From Bacteroidota bacterium (GTDB lineage: Bacteria; Bacteroidota; Ignavibacteria; Ignavibacteriales; Melioribacteraceae): 64,000 nt of DNA. Position 1 is the first letter of the stretch. The number at the start of each line of letters is the position of its first letter. The notes beneath the pieces are model-generated. The model made no database searches, was not told the DNA's origin, and was given only the letters and a program-made list of their open reading frames with translations. Position numbers and translations under genes: made by a program. Positions 37,057 through 46,502 of this stretch are shown piece by piece. Location: contig JAEXUB010000108.1 in assembly GCA_023453125.1 (NCBI GenBank), positions 1 to 64,000 on the forward strand. Reading direction: 5' to 3'.

Positions 37057-37182
37057 CTATTTTCCCCCGAATAAATTAAACTCCTCCCCTTTTTTTTCGA
37101 TATTATAGTCTATATCTTCTAATGTTGGTTTGGGATGCTCAGGCACTCTTTCAGCTCTTAATTTAATGGTCGTTTTTTTCAT
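37057..37182 (-). CDS. Possible 41-residue small protein, unknown function
   Basis: ATG at 37182 to TAG at 37057. The peptide begins MKKTTIKLRAERVPEHPKPT, continues LEDIDYNIEKKGEEFNL, and ends FGGK. It is charged and soluble with no leader or membrane segment. The acidic/basic composition and A-ending Lys codons are unlike random AT-rich sequence. It is divergent from the TonB receptor gene (17 bases between starts) and ends just before the terminator at 37011-37039. I see no ribosome site, but several genes here lack one. It may be a real small gene or a chance frame. Confidence 0.45.
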   Translation of the reverse strand: MKKTTIKLRAERVPEHPKPTLEDIDYNIEKKGEEFNLFGGK

Positions 37183-37199
37183 TTAAATAGAAATATGCC

Positions 37200-39266
37200 A
37201 TGAATATTTTATTTACAAAGGTGAAAAATATAATTGCGCAGGGAACAGGATTTCTTTCAGCCGCAAAATTAAAGAGCTTATTCTTTTTATTAATAATCAT
37301 TATTAACGCCTCCCCTTTATTGAGGGCCCAGGATAGGGATACTCTAACCCTTGATAATGTGATGAAACTTTCACTTGAAGATCTTCTTGACGTAAAAGTT
37401 AAGGTTTCCACTTCCCTTCCCACCAGGCTTTACGGTTCACCGTCAACCGTAACTGTTATTGACAGAAATATTATCGAAAAATATAATTTTCTTTCGGTAG
37501 CCGAGGCAATTAGGACAATTGCCGGCGTTGAGATTCTGCAATCGAATCTTGATGTCAATATTCCAACCTTCAGAGGCGTTCTTCAGAATTTTTATGCAAA
37601 CAAGCTTCTCCTGATGGTTAACAACATCCCAACCTGGCAGCCTCTTTACGGCAATGGCACAATTGACAGAATAAGCATTAATGATATTGAAAGGATAGAA
37701 GTCCTTAAAGGACCAGCTTCAGTGCTATACGGCACCAACGCATTCAACGGAGTAATAAACATTATAACCCGCGAAGCTGGAGAAAACAGCATTTATGCCA
37801 GAATTACAGGCGGAATTCCATACACCGGATCAGCATCAGTAAATTTAAACTATTTCAGCGAGGGGTTTCATCTCTTTTTATCCGGCAGCAGCGAATATGA
37901 AACCAGCGAGCCTTACAAGATTAAACTTGCTCCCGATATTACCAGCTATGGGCAAACCTCCAGATACGGAAACGACACTCTTATTAATTTCTCAGAAGAC
38001 ACAAGAAAGTTTTCTTTTAGTCTTTTTTCCAAATATGAAGGACATTCGTTATTCCTTAATTTCTTCGGCCATACTTATAATTTCCCGGGAGTTTCTCTCT
38101 CCTATGCTACGGGGGGAGGGCATCCTCTTTTCAACAAAGGTACCATGGCAGGATATAAATTTGAGGCAGACCTAAATAACGAGGTTAAGTTCCTGCTGGA
38201 TCTAAATTATGATTATTTCTGGCGTTATTATACTCAGAATGCCGATGAAACAAGCGGAATCCGTCTATCAGGCGACAGGTTTATGGGAGCATTAAAAACA
38301 ATATACTCCTTTAGCGAGACTATAAGCAGTGAATTTGGCGCCGATATACAGTACGGGCGCTGCTTAGGGCACTATAACCTAGATCCGAGAACCGACTTTA
38401 TTACAAATATTAATCTGGACAACTCAAAGAATATGACAGAATGGTCTATGTTCCTTCAGACTTATTTTGATTACAGATGGATTACTTTCTCGGGGGGAAT
38501 TAGATATACAGGCAATGAAACATTCGGCAGCAACATATCGGGACGGCTTTCGGCAAACATCAACATAAACAAATTCAACACATTAAAGTTTAATTTTGGA
38601 CAGTCATTCAGAACACCCAATCTCTTAGAACTCTATTTCAACCATTGGACCATAGTCGGAAATCCAAACCTGAAACCGGAACTAAATAATACATTTGAAA
38701 TTTCATATCTCTTTGGCTTAGACAATTTACTCGCTCAAATTACGGGATATTATTCCTCCTACAGCAGCCTGATACAGAGAATACGCACTTCCGACAACCT
38801 CTCTGTGCCTGCGACATACCGGAACGTTTCCGATTTTGATGCCAAGGGACTGGAAGTGGAAATTAAGTATGACAATCCTTCTTTTATTAACTGCTTCCTT
38901 AATTACAGTTATGTGAGCGGAGAGGGTCCTGCCGCATATTCAAATTTCCGGTTTGTTCCAGCTCATACTGTTTCGGCCGGAATCAACAAATCATTTAATG
39001 CATTCTTCATTTCGGCCAATCTGCATGCTTATTCAGAAACAGACGGACTGCTGGGTACAATATCCGGGCAGATGCTTGCCGACCTTCATTTAGGATATAA
39101 GCATAAATTCGGCGGAGTTAGTTTAATTCATACAATTTCAATTAAAAATCTTACCGAAAGCGATATGCTGATTCCGGAGTACATAAGACAGCGCCCCACA
39201 ATTAACACCTTACCTACAGCCGGGGCCGGAAGAAGATTAGTCTATACTGTAAATCTAAATATATAA
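37200..39266 (+). CDS. TonB-dependent receptor linked to a YfiR/sensor-kinase operon
   Basis: A 688-residue outer-membrane protein. The leader is long, with the hydrophobic core at about 24-41 and cleavage near LLRAQ. After it comes LTLDNVMKLSLEDLLDVKVK, the short motif typical of receptors in this type of sensory operon, then the plug (TVTVIDRNIIEKYNFLSVAE, FRGVLQ, VLYGTNAFNGVINIITR) and a barrel ending with aromatic strand VYTVNLNI. It has no carboxypeptidase-like domain and no SusD partner. The YfiR-like gene starts 26 bases later. It may bind or import a ligand for which the downstream kinase is the sensor; the ligand is unknown. Confidence 0.92.
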   Translation: MNILFTKVKNIIAQGTGFLSAAKLKSLFFLLIIIINASPLLRAQDRDTLTLDNVMKLSLEDLLDVKVKVSTSLPTRLYGSPSTVTVIDRNIIEKYNFLSVAEAIRTIAGVEILQSNLDVNIPTFRGVLQNFYANKLLLMVNNIPTWQPLYGNGTIDRISINDIERIEVLKGPASVLYGTNAFNGVINIITREAGENSIYARITGGIPYTGSASVNLNYFSEGFHLFLSGSSEYETSEPYKIKLAPDITSYGQTSRYGNDTLINFSEDTRKFSFSLFSKYEGHSLFLNFFGHTYNFPGVSLSYATGGGHPLFNKGTMAGYKFEADLNNEVKFLLDLNYDYFWRYYTQNADETSGIRLSGDRFMGALKTIYSFSETISSEFGADIQYGRCLGHYNLDPRTDFITNINLDNSKNMTEWSMFLQTYFDYRWITFSGGIRYTGNETFGSNISGRLSANININKFNTLKFNFGQSFRTPNLLELYFNHWTIVGNPNLKPELNNTFEISYLFGLDNLLAQITGYYSSYSSLIQRIRTSDNLSVPATYRNVSDFDAKGLEVEIKYDNPSFINCFLNYSYVSGEGPAAYSNFRFVPAHTVSAGINKSFNAFFISANLHAYSETDGLLGTISGQMLADLHLGYKHKFGGVSLIHTISIKNLTESDMLIPEYIRQRPTINTLPTAGAGRRLVYTVNLNI

Positions 39267-39292
39267 TTTGGTTCAATACAGGTTATCATACT

Positions 39293-39838
39293 ATGGCATT
39301 TAATAAAAAACCGGCCTTTGCAAAAAGCACCTTTATAACAATGATTCTATTAATTGTTTTTACGGGACGCTCATTTTCGCAAAGCAATGAATATCTTGTA
39401 AAAGCGGCTTACATAGAAAAATTTGCCCGATTTACCGAATGGCCGGCCAGGGCGCTGGAAGGGAAATTTATAATTGCCATCCTGGGCAAAGATCCTTTTA
39501 ACGGGGCTCTTAAAGATATAGCCGGAAAAGAAAAAATTAAAGGGCTCCCGGTAGAGGTACAGATTATCAATGACATATCGGAGCTTGGAAGATGCCATAT
39601 ACTTTTCATTGCCAAAGAAAGGGGGAACTCCCTTAATCAAATTCTTTCTCATCTGGGCTCACGGCACATTCTTACCGTAAGCGACTCAAAAGATTATTCC
39701 GAAAAAGGAGTGCATTTTAACTTTTACTTTACCGATAAAAGCACGATTCATTTTGAAGTTAATCCGTCAAGCTTAAAAAAATCGGGATTAAATACTGATA
39801 TGTATCTTCTTCAGTTCGGCAAAAAGGTTGGAGGCTGA
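39293..39838 (+). CDS. YfiR-like periplasmic protein (DUF4154)
   Basis: A 181-residue protein with a signal peptide (1-28, hydrophobic TMILLIVFTG, ending SFSQS). The family signature VKAAYIEKFARFTEWPA follows at once, then IAILGKDPFNGALKDIAGK and the C-terminal SDSKDYSEKGVHFNFYF with INF-like closing strands. In Pseudomonas, YfiR is a periplasmic repressor of the CHASE8 diguanylate cyclase YfiN. Here it is followed directly by a membrane kinase with a similar periplasmic domain, so it likely controls that kinase. Its stop overlaps the ribosome site of the kinase gene. Confidence 0.9.
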   Translation: MAFNKKPAFAKSTFITMILLIVFTGRSFSQSNEYLVKAAYIEKFARFTEWPARALEGKFIIAILGKDPFNGALKDIAGKEKIKGLPVEVQIINDISELGRCHILFIAKERGNSLNQILSHLGSRHILTVSDSKDYSEKGVHFNFYFTDKSTIHFEVNPSSLKKSGLNTDMYLLQFGKKVGG

Positions 39839-39839
39839 T

Positions 39840-42800
39840 GTGTTGAATTCTTTTTCAAACTTTTCAATCCGCAACAAAATAATCCTGATAGTAATGATGA
39901 TAAGCATCATTACCACCTCTATCAGCATTTTTATGAGTCTTAAACTTGAAATTGCCGATTATAAGGATAAAGCCGCAGACGAAGCCGTTACTAATGCGCG
40001 CCTGATTGGACAGTATTGTGTAATGCCTCTTGAATTTAATTACCCGGCAAATGCAATTGAAACCCTGGAAAAATTAAGCACCGTCCCTTTCATAACAGAC
40101 TGTCTGCTTTACGATGCCGGAAACAATCTTTTTGCCGAGTATCGCAAGGATGCCGGCAACAGGGCCGAAATTCCGGATGAACTGACTGAGGAAGGATATA
40201 TCTTTGAAGACGATTTCATATACGTTCTGTACAAAATAGAATACAAAGGAGTTCATTACGGAAAACTTTACCTCAAAGCCCATGCGGGCATAAGCGAAAT
40301 TGTATCCGGCAAGGTTTACACCGGATTATTACTTGTAGCCGGAATTCTTTTCCTTTCATTTATCCTTACTACCCTTTTACAAGGCTACATAACTGCCCCA
40401 ATTTTAAAATTAAAGAAATTCACGGCCAAGATATCCGAGACAAAAGATTATTCTCTCAGGATTCAGCCTTATGGAACTGATGAAATAAGCAATCTTTATA
40501 CTGAATTCAATTTACTTTTGAACACACTCCAGAAAAGCGAAACAGATATAAATGAGGCTCATATTTCCTTAAAATCAAGCGAGGAATTATTGAGGCAGAA
40601 CCGTAATATGCTTCTTAATATTATGGATACAATTCCACAGTCTGTTTTCTGGAAAGATATAAATTGTGTTTATAAAGGATGCAATAAAAATTTTGCCTAT
40701 TCTCTGGGCTATTCAAGTCCTGCGGAAATTATTGGCAAAAACGACTTTGAACTATCCCCTCCTGAACTTGCCGTAAATTATATAGCTGACGACAAGGAGG
40801 TAATGGAATCAGGAATAATTAAGCATCATATTCTTGAAGAAGTTGTGAGCCGGAACAAAACCAGTATGTGGGTTACAACTACTAAAGCGCCATTATATGA
40901 TTCAGAGGGAAAGGTAACAGGTATTCTCGGCATGCTTGAGGATATCAGCGAGCGGAAAAAAGCCGATGATGCATTAAAAGAAAGCGAAGCATATAATAAG
41001 GTGCTTTTCCGCGATTCTAACATACCTCTTGTTGTAATGGATTCCGAAAGCCTCCGGTTTACCGATTGCAACGATGCCGCAACGAGAATTTTCGGATTCG
41101 GTTCCAGGGAAGAGCTTTTGGGGCTTTCAATCGAGGATGTGTCTCCCCCTCTTCAAAAAGAAAAAAAATCATCGTCCGATGCAATTGCCGGAATGATTGA
41201 TATTGCATTAACTAAGGGGGCGGTGCTCTTTGAATGGCAGCATTTAAAGCGTTCGGGAGAAATCTGGGACGCCGAAGTGCATCTTATGTCATTTACTTAT
41301 AAAAATAAGCAATGGCTTAAATTCAGTCTGATGGATATAACCGAGAGAAAAAAAGCAAATGAGAGTTTAAAAGAGAGTGAATGGTTTTTAAGCAAGGCAC
41401 AGGAAATTGCCCGCTTCGGAGCATATAAACTAGATTTTGCAACCGGATACTGGACAAGCTCCAAATTACTTAACGAAATATTCGGAATCGATGAATCTTT
41501 TGAGACTAATTTGGAAGGATGGATTAGGATTGTTCATCCTGAATGCAAAGAAGAAATGAGTGAATATCTGGTACGTGAGGTTATTAAAGGGAAAAAACCA
41601 TTCGATTACCAGTACAGAATATTAAGGATTAATGACTGCGCGGAAAGATGGGTCCACGGAAGGGGAACTCTTGAATTTGACGAATCGGGAAATCCCATAA
41701 CAATGATAGGAACCATTCAGGATATAACTGACAGGAAACAGGCCGAAGAGGCAATCAGGCAAAGCGAAATTAAGTACAGGCTACTTTTTGAGAATATGAC
41801 AGCCGGTTTTGCCCTTCACGAAATGCTGTGGGATGATAAGGGAAATCCGGTTGATTACATATTTATTGAAGCCAACCCGGCGTACGAAAAACTTACCGGC
41901 ATTAAAATTGCCGACATAACCGGCAAAAGAGTGAAAGAGCTAATACCAAATCTTGAACAGGAGTGGATAGATAAATTCGGTAATGTTACGGCAACAGGAG
42001 AACCAATTTCCTATGTAAATTTTGTAGGCGCTATTGGAAAGTATTACGACACATATGCTTTTAGGCCTGGTACTAATCAATTTGCTGTTGTATTCACCGA
42101 TATAACAGAAAGAGTGCTGTCCGAGGAAAAGCTTCAGAAGAGCGAAGCGCGTTTAAATGAAGCCCAGAGGATTGCCCATATTGGCAACTGGGAACTGGAT
42201 CTTTCCACTAACATACTTACCTGGTCCGACGAAGTGTATAGAATATTAGGAATTGAAAAAACTGATGAAGAGCTTACATATGAAGGGTTTATAAATCTTA
42301 TTCATCCCGATGACCGCCAAATGGTTATTACCGCCTATTCCGATTCCCTAAAAAACAGAACTCCATATGACTTTATTCATAGAATCCTATTTGGAGAGGG
42401 CAACGTAAAATTTGTTCATGAACAGTGCGAAACAAATTATGATGAATCGGGGAATCCAATTCATTCTTTCGGAACTATTCAGGATATTACCGATTATATT
42501 AATGCTCAGGAAGCGCTGAGGGACCGGGAAGAGAAGCTGAAATTCTTCTTTGACACAATGGCTCAGGGAGTGGTTATTCAGGATACTTCCGGGAAAATAA
42601 TTGAAGCGAATGATGCAGCATGCCGGATATTGGGATTGACTATGGACCAGATGCTGGGCAAGACGATTTACGATCCGGAGTGGAAACTAATTAAAGAAGA
42701 CGGAACTCCTATGGGGCCGGATGATATGCCTTCAACATTGGCTCTTACCGGAGGCAGGCCGGTTGAAAATATATTCTTCGGGGTCTACATACCCGCACTT

Positions 42801-44441
42801 AAGAGACACAACTGGCTCCTTACAAGCTCCGTACCGAAATTCAAACCGGGGGAAAACAAGCCTTATATTACAATTACCACCTTTACCGATGTGACCGAGA
42901 GAAGGGAAATTGAAGAGGAACTTAGAAAGCACAGGGAGAACCTTGAAGAGCTTGTAAAAGAAAGAACGCGCGAACTCGCCGATTCAAATGCACTTCTTCA
43001 AAGCGCAAAGGAAAATGCCGAAGCTGCAAACAGGGCAAAATCTGTTTTCCTTGCTAATATGAGTCACGAGTTGAGAACTCCGATGAATGCAATTATCGGT
43101 TTTTCTGAAATTCTTGAAAAACTGGTTACCGAACCAAAACAGAAGAATTATCTCACTAAAATTCAGTCGGGAGGCAATACTCTCCTCTCTTTAATAAATG
43201 ATATTCTAGATCTTTCGAAAATTGAGGCAGGGAAACTTGCAATTACTTACCGGCCCGTATCCGTGCACAAAGTATTTGACGAAACATTTCAGATATTCAC
43301 ACAGAGAATGGCAGAAAAAAGCATTGAGCCTACAATTGAAATCTCTCCCGACATACCCCGCTCCGTAATTATGGACGAAACAAGGCTGAGGCAAATACTT
43401 TTAAATTTAATCGGGAACGCAGTAAAATTCACAAAAGGGGGTTCTGTATCTCTTAAAGTATGGAGTAAATTCGATATTGACTCAACACGCAGCTGTTTTG
43501 ACCTCTGCTTTTCTGTAGAAGATACAGGCATTGGAATTCCTGAAGACCAGTATGATCTTATATTTGAACCTTTCGAACAGCAGAAGGGAAGAGCCGGGTT
43601 TGATTTCGGCGGCACAGGACTTGGGCTTTCAATTACTAAAAACCTTGTAACGGCACTAAATGGGGAGATTAAGGTAAAATCGGCAATTGATAAGGGTGCA
43701 ACCTTTACAGTAATACTTCGCGAGGTTGAAGTCTGTATTACAGAAACCGATGAATCGGCTGAAAATATGAAAAGCATTTTTAATTTCGAAGCAGTGGATT
43801 TTGATAAGGCAACTATTCTGGTTGTGGATGATATTGATTACAACAGAGACCTGATACGGGGTTTTCTTGCAGGATACAACTTCACTATCCTTGATGCTGA
43901 AAACGGAAGCAAGGCTCTTGATCTGGCAAACAAATATAAACCGGATATGATTCTTCTTGACATGAAAATGCCCGTAATGAACGGATACGAAGCGGCTTCT
44001 ATTCTGAAAAACGACCCTGCGATGAAGAATATTCCGATTATATCAATTACCGCATCTGCGCTTACTGAAGATGAGATGAAAATCTCGAGCCTGTGCGACG
44101 GATATCTCCGCAAACCGATGCACCGGCACGAGCTTGTTGAAATGCTGATGAAGTATCTCTCTCATAAAGTTAACGATGAATTTATTACCGCCGCCGGAAC
44201 TGCAGAGGAACCGGTTTATACTTTAGATCAATACATAGGTAAACTTGATCCTATGGTTATAGGCGAAATGATAAAATCAGCCGATATGGCCGATGTTTTT
44301 AAACTCCGGGCACAAATTGAAAAATTTGAAAGTTCACTACCCGGACTGGCACGTCTTCTATATTCATTAATTGATAAGTTCGACTATGATAAATTGAAAG
44401 AAACCCTTAAATTGCTTGGACGGAAAGATGGAAGAAAGTAA
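39840..44441 (+). CDS. Hybrid sensor histidine kinase: CHASE8-like sensor, HAMP, six PAS, HisKA, HATPase, REC
   Basis: Start chosen at GTG 39840 (TTG 39843 also possible), because GGAGG is at 39830-39834; 1533 residues. Transmembrane helices at about 12-33 and 157-180 flank a periplasmic domain of about 120 residues with ALEKL-like spacing, VPFITDCLLYDAG and FAEYRK, close to CHASE8 of YfiN. HAMP follows, then six PAS domains separated by DITERKKA-type linkers, a coiled coil, HisKA with His1076 (NMSHELRTP), the ATPase (GTGLGLSITKNL) and a receiver with Asp1374 (MILLDMKMP). The last 90 residues are an unassigned helical tail. It should pass a periplasmic YfiR state to phosphotransfer. Confidence 0.92.
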   Translation: MLNSFSNFSIRNKIILIVMMISIITTSISIFMSLKLEIADYKDKAADEAVTNARLIGQYCVMPLEFNYPANAIETLEKLSTVPFITDCLLYDAGNNLFAEYRKDAGNRAEIPDELTEEGYIFEDDFIYVLYKIEYKGVHYGKLYLKAHAGISEIVSGKVYTGLLLVAGILFLSFILTTLLQGYITAPILKLKKFTAKISETKDYSLRIQPYGTDEISNLYTEFNLLLNTLQKSETDINEAHISLKSSEELLRQNRNMLLNIMDTIPQSVFWKDINCVYKGCNKNFAYSLGYSSPAEIIGKNDFELSPPELAVNYIADDKEVMESGIIKHHILEEVVSRNKTSMWVTTTKAPLYDSEGKVTGILGMLEDISERKKADDALKESEAYNKVLFRDSNIPLVVMDSESLRFTDCNDAATRIFGFGSREELLGLSIEDVSPPLQKEKKSSSDAIAGMIDIALTKGAVLFEWQHLKRSGEIWDAEVHLMSFTYKNKQWLKFSLMDITERKKANESLKESEWFLSKAQEIARFGAYKLDFATGYWTSSKLLNEIFGIDESFETNLEGWIRIVHPECKEEMSEYLVREVIKGKKPFDYQYRILRINDCAERWVHGRGTLEFDESGNPITMIGTIQDITDRKQAEEAIRQSEIKYRLLFENMTAGFALHEMLWDDKGNPVDYIFIEANPAYEKLTGIKIADITGKRVKELIPNLEQEWIDKFGNVTATGEPISYVNFVGAIGKYYDTYAFRPGTNQFAVVFTDITERVLSEEKLQKSEARLNEAQRIAHIGNWELDLSTNILTWSDEVYRILGIEKTDEELTYEGFINLIHPDDRQMVITAYSDSLKNRTPYDFIHRILFGEGNVKFVHEQCETNYDESGNPIHSFGTIQDITDYINAQEALRDREEKLKFFFDTMAQGVVIQDTSGKIIEANDAACRILGLTMDQMLGKTIYDPEWKLIKEDGTPMGPDDMPSTLALTGGRPVENIFFGVYIPALKRHNWLLTSSVPKFKPGENKPYITITTFTDVTERREIEEELRKHRENLEELVKERTRELADSNALLQSAKENAEAANRAKSVFLANMSHELRTPMNAIIGFSEILEKLVTEPKQKNYLTKIQSGGNTLLSLINDILDLSKIEAGKLAITYRPVSVHKVFDETFQIFTQRMAEKSIEPTIEISPDIPRSVIMDETRLRQILLNLIGNAVKFTKGGSVSLKVWSKFDIDSTRSCFDLCFSVEDTGIGIPEDQYDLIFEPFEQQKGRAGFDFGGTGLGLSITKNLVTALNGEIKVKSAIDKGATFTVILREVEVCITETDESAENMKSIFNFEAVDFDKATILVVDDIDYNRDLIRGFLAGYNFTILDAENGSKALDLANKYKPDMILLDMKMPVMNGYEAASILKNDPAMKNIPIISITASALTEDEMKISSLCDGYLRKPMHRHELVEMLMKYLSHKVNDEFITAAGTAEEPVYTLDQYIGKLDPMVIGEMIKSADMADVFKLRAQIEKFESSLPGLARLLYSLIDKFDYDKLKETLKLLGRKDGRK

Positions 44442-45408
44442 AAAGAACATATTGATAATCGATGATATTCCGGACAATCTAACCGTATTATCGGAGCTGC
44501 TCATTGCAGAGGGTTATACGGTACGCCCGGTTACTAGCGGCTCTGCCGCACTCAAAACAATTGCCAATGCAATTCCGGATCTCATCCTTCTCGATATTAA
44601 AATGCCCGAAATGGACGGCTTTCAGGTCTGCAGAAGAATTAAAGCCGACGAAAAACTGAAAGACATTCCGGTTATTTTTATTAGCGCTTACGGGGAAGAA
44701 ACCGAGAAAATCAAGGCATTCGAAGCAGGAGGAGTTGATTATATACTGAAACCGTTCCATTCCGGAGAAATTTATGCCCGCGTGAAAACCCATTTATCAC
44801 TTGCCGAAGCAAAAAAAAATCTTGAGAATCTTAATTATAATCTTGAAAAAATGGTTTTTCAGAGAACAATGCAGCTTGAAGAAAGCAACGCGAAATTCAA
44901 AAAATCGGAGGAAATGTTTTCAAAGACATTCCATCTTAATCCCCTTTCAATGATTATTTGCACCATTAAAGAGCACAGAATATTGGAAGTGAACAAGGCC
45001 TTTGAAAAGAACATTGGATACTCATCTGCAGAGGCAATTGGAAAAACTATGGATTCGCTGAAAATATTAAGCGATATTGACTCGGTTGAATCGGCAATCA
45101 ACCGGGAAACTGGAAATAAATTCAGGAATATTGAAACCTTATTTACAGCAAATGGGAATGAAACAAGGACCGGACTTATTTACTGCGAAAGAATAGATTT
45201 TGCCGATGAAGAATGCAATTTGATGGTAATTGAAGATATTACCGGATTAAAACAGAACGAAGCAAAAATAAAGGACCAGCTCGAAGAACTTCAAAAATGG
45301 TTCAGCGTTACTGTTGACAGGGAAGAAAGGGTAATGGAATTGAAATCCGAGGTTAATGCCCTTCTTTCAAGGCTTAATGAACCGCCTAAATATACTACCA
45401 CAAAATGA
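44428..45408 (+). CDS. REC-PAS response-regulator-like protein without output domain
   Basis: ATG at 44428 (a TTG at 44416 is possible), overlapping the kinase stop by 14 bases; GGAAAG just upstream. 326 residues. Receiver at 1-125 with Asp56 (LILLDIKMPEMDGF), Ser/Ala in VIFISAYGEE and Lys in ILKPF. A coiled coil at about 130-165 leads to one PAS domain (about 170-280). The last 45 residues (QLEELQKWFSVTVDREERV) are the helix that usually joins a PAS to a kinase, but the gene stops there and no HisKA, HATPase, GGDEF or DNA-binding domain follows. It is probably phosphorylated by the upstream hybrid kinase and acts by protein contact. Confidence 0.88.
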   Translation: MEESKKNILIIDDIPDNLTVLSELLIAEGYTVRPVTSGSAALKTIANAIPDLILLDIKMPEMDGFQVCRRIKADEKLKDIPVIFISAYGEETEKIKAFEAGGVDYILKPFHSGEIYARVKTHLSLAEAKKNLENLNYNLEKMVFQRTMQLEESNAKFKKSEEMFSKTFHLNPLSMIICTIKEHRILEVNKAFEKNIGYSSAEAIGKTMDSLKILSDIDSVESAINRETGNKFRNIETLFTANGNETRTGLIYCERIDFADEECNLMVIEDITGLKQNEAKIKDQLEELQKWFSVTVDREERVMELKSEVNALLSRLNEPPKYTTTK

Positions 45409-45411
45409 ACA

Positions 45412-46494
45412 TTAAGCTTTTTTACATGGGAGCTTTACCCTAACAATGGTGTGGCTCTTCTTTTTGCTTTCAATCTCCAGGCTTCCTCCGTGCATCTGAA
45501 CAATATTTTTCACTATTGCGAGTCCGAGACCATTCCCCTGCTGACTGAAATCCTCCCTGCTGAACTGCTGGAATAATCCGATCTGCTCAATTTCCGAGTC
45601 AGTCATTCCTATTCCGGAATCTTTAATTTCGATTGTATATAATTCATCCGAACAGGTGCCGTTAACTTCAACACTGCTCCCCGCCTCGGAATATTTTGCG
45701 CTATTTTCAAGTATCTCTTTCAGCATTCTGACCATTTGCAGGTCGTCTACTTCAATTTCTGCAGGTAAGACTGAAATCTTTATATCGTCCGAACGTTCCC
45801 TCAGCATATAATGATTTTCTATTATGCTGTCTATTAACATCTTATCAAAAAGCACTTCATCAGTATTTTTTCTTTCTGACGGTTTGGAACGGGCAACATT
45901 CAACTCTGCATAGGCTATAAATTTTTCTATCCTGTTATGAAGTCTGTTTGCAGACCAGAGAATTCTCTCTACCATTTCCTTTAATTGAGTCTTTTCCATC
46001 TCCTCAATTCCTTCAAGCACCAGATGAGAATAGCCGATTATTGAAACAAGGGGAGTCCTTAATTCGTGAGGTATATACATATTGATATTCTTGATAAGAG
46101 AATTGAACTGGTCCCTGACTTCTTTCTGTTTTTCCATTCTGATTTCAATAGCCTTAAGAAGATCGGACGACGAAAAAGGTTTTGTAATATAATCATCAAC
46201 TCCCAGATTGAGGCCGGCCCTAATTGATGAAAGATCAGAATGCGCCGTAAGGAAAATAAATGGAATGAACTTTGTATCGAAATCGGATTTAACATATTTA
46301 TGGAACTCATATCCGTTCATCTTAGGCATCATAATATCGCAGATTATGAGATCCGGTTTAGTCTGTTTAAGCAGAGCAACCCCTTCGGTACCGTCACTGC
46401 CGCACATAACCTCATATCCTTCAGAAGAAAGAAGTTCGGTTAAATTATTCATAATATTTTCATCATCTTCAACTACAAGTATTACCTTTTTCAT
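45412..46494 (-). CDS. REC-histidine kinase (receiver, HisKA, HATPase)
   Basis: A 360-residue cytoplasmic protein. Receiver at 1-120 with Asp53 (LIICDIMMPKMNGYEF) and KPF at 106-108; HisKA with His143 (YIPHELRTPLVSIIGYS); HATPase with SGIGM and GNGLGLAIVKNIV. No transmembrane segment and no sensor domain. AGAGG is 5 bases before the ATG. It begins 8 bases after the PAS kinase that ends at 46503, so the two are co-transcribed. The receiver may let the upstream kinase control this one. Its stop codon is 3 bases from that of the convergent REC-PAS gene. Confidence 0.92.
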   Translation of the reverse strand: MKKVILVVEDDENIMNNLTELLSSEGYEVMCGSDGTEGVALLKQTKPDLIICDIMMPKMNGYEFHKYVKSDFDTKFIPFIFLTAHSDLSSIRAGLNLGVDDYITKPFSSSDLLKAIEIRMEKQKEVRDQFNSLIKNINMYIPHELRTPLVSIIGYSHLVLEGIEEMEKTQLKEMVERILWSANRLHNRIEKFIAYAELNVARSKPSERKNTDEVLFDKMLIDSIIENHYMLRERSDDIKISVLPAEIEVDDLQMVRMLKEILENSAKYSEAGSSVEVNGTCSDELYTIEIKDSGIGMTDSEIEQIGLFQQFSREDFSQQGNGLGLAIVKNIVQMHGGSLEIESKKKSHTIVRVKLPCKKA

Positions 46495-46502
46495 TACGAC
46501 CT

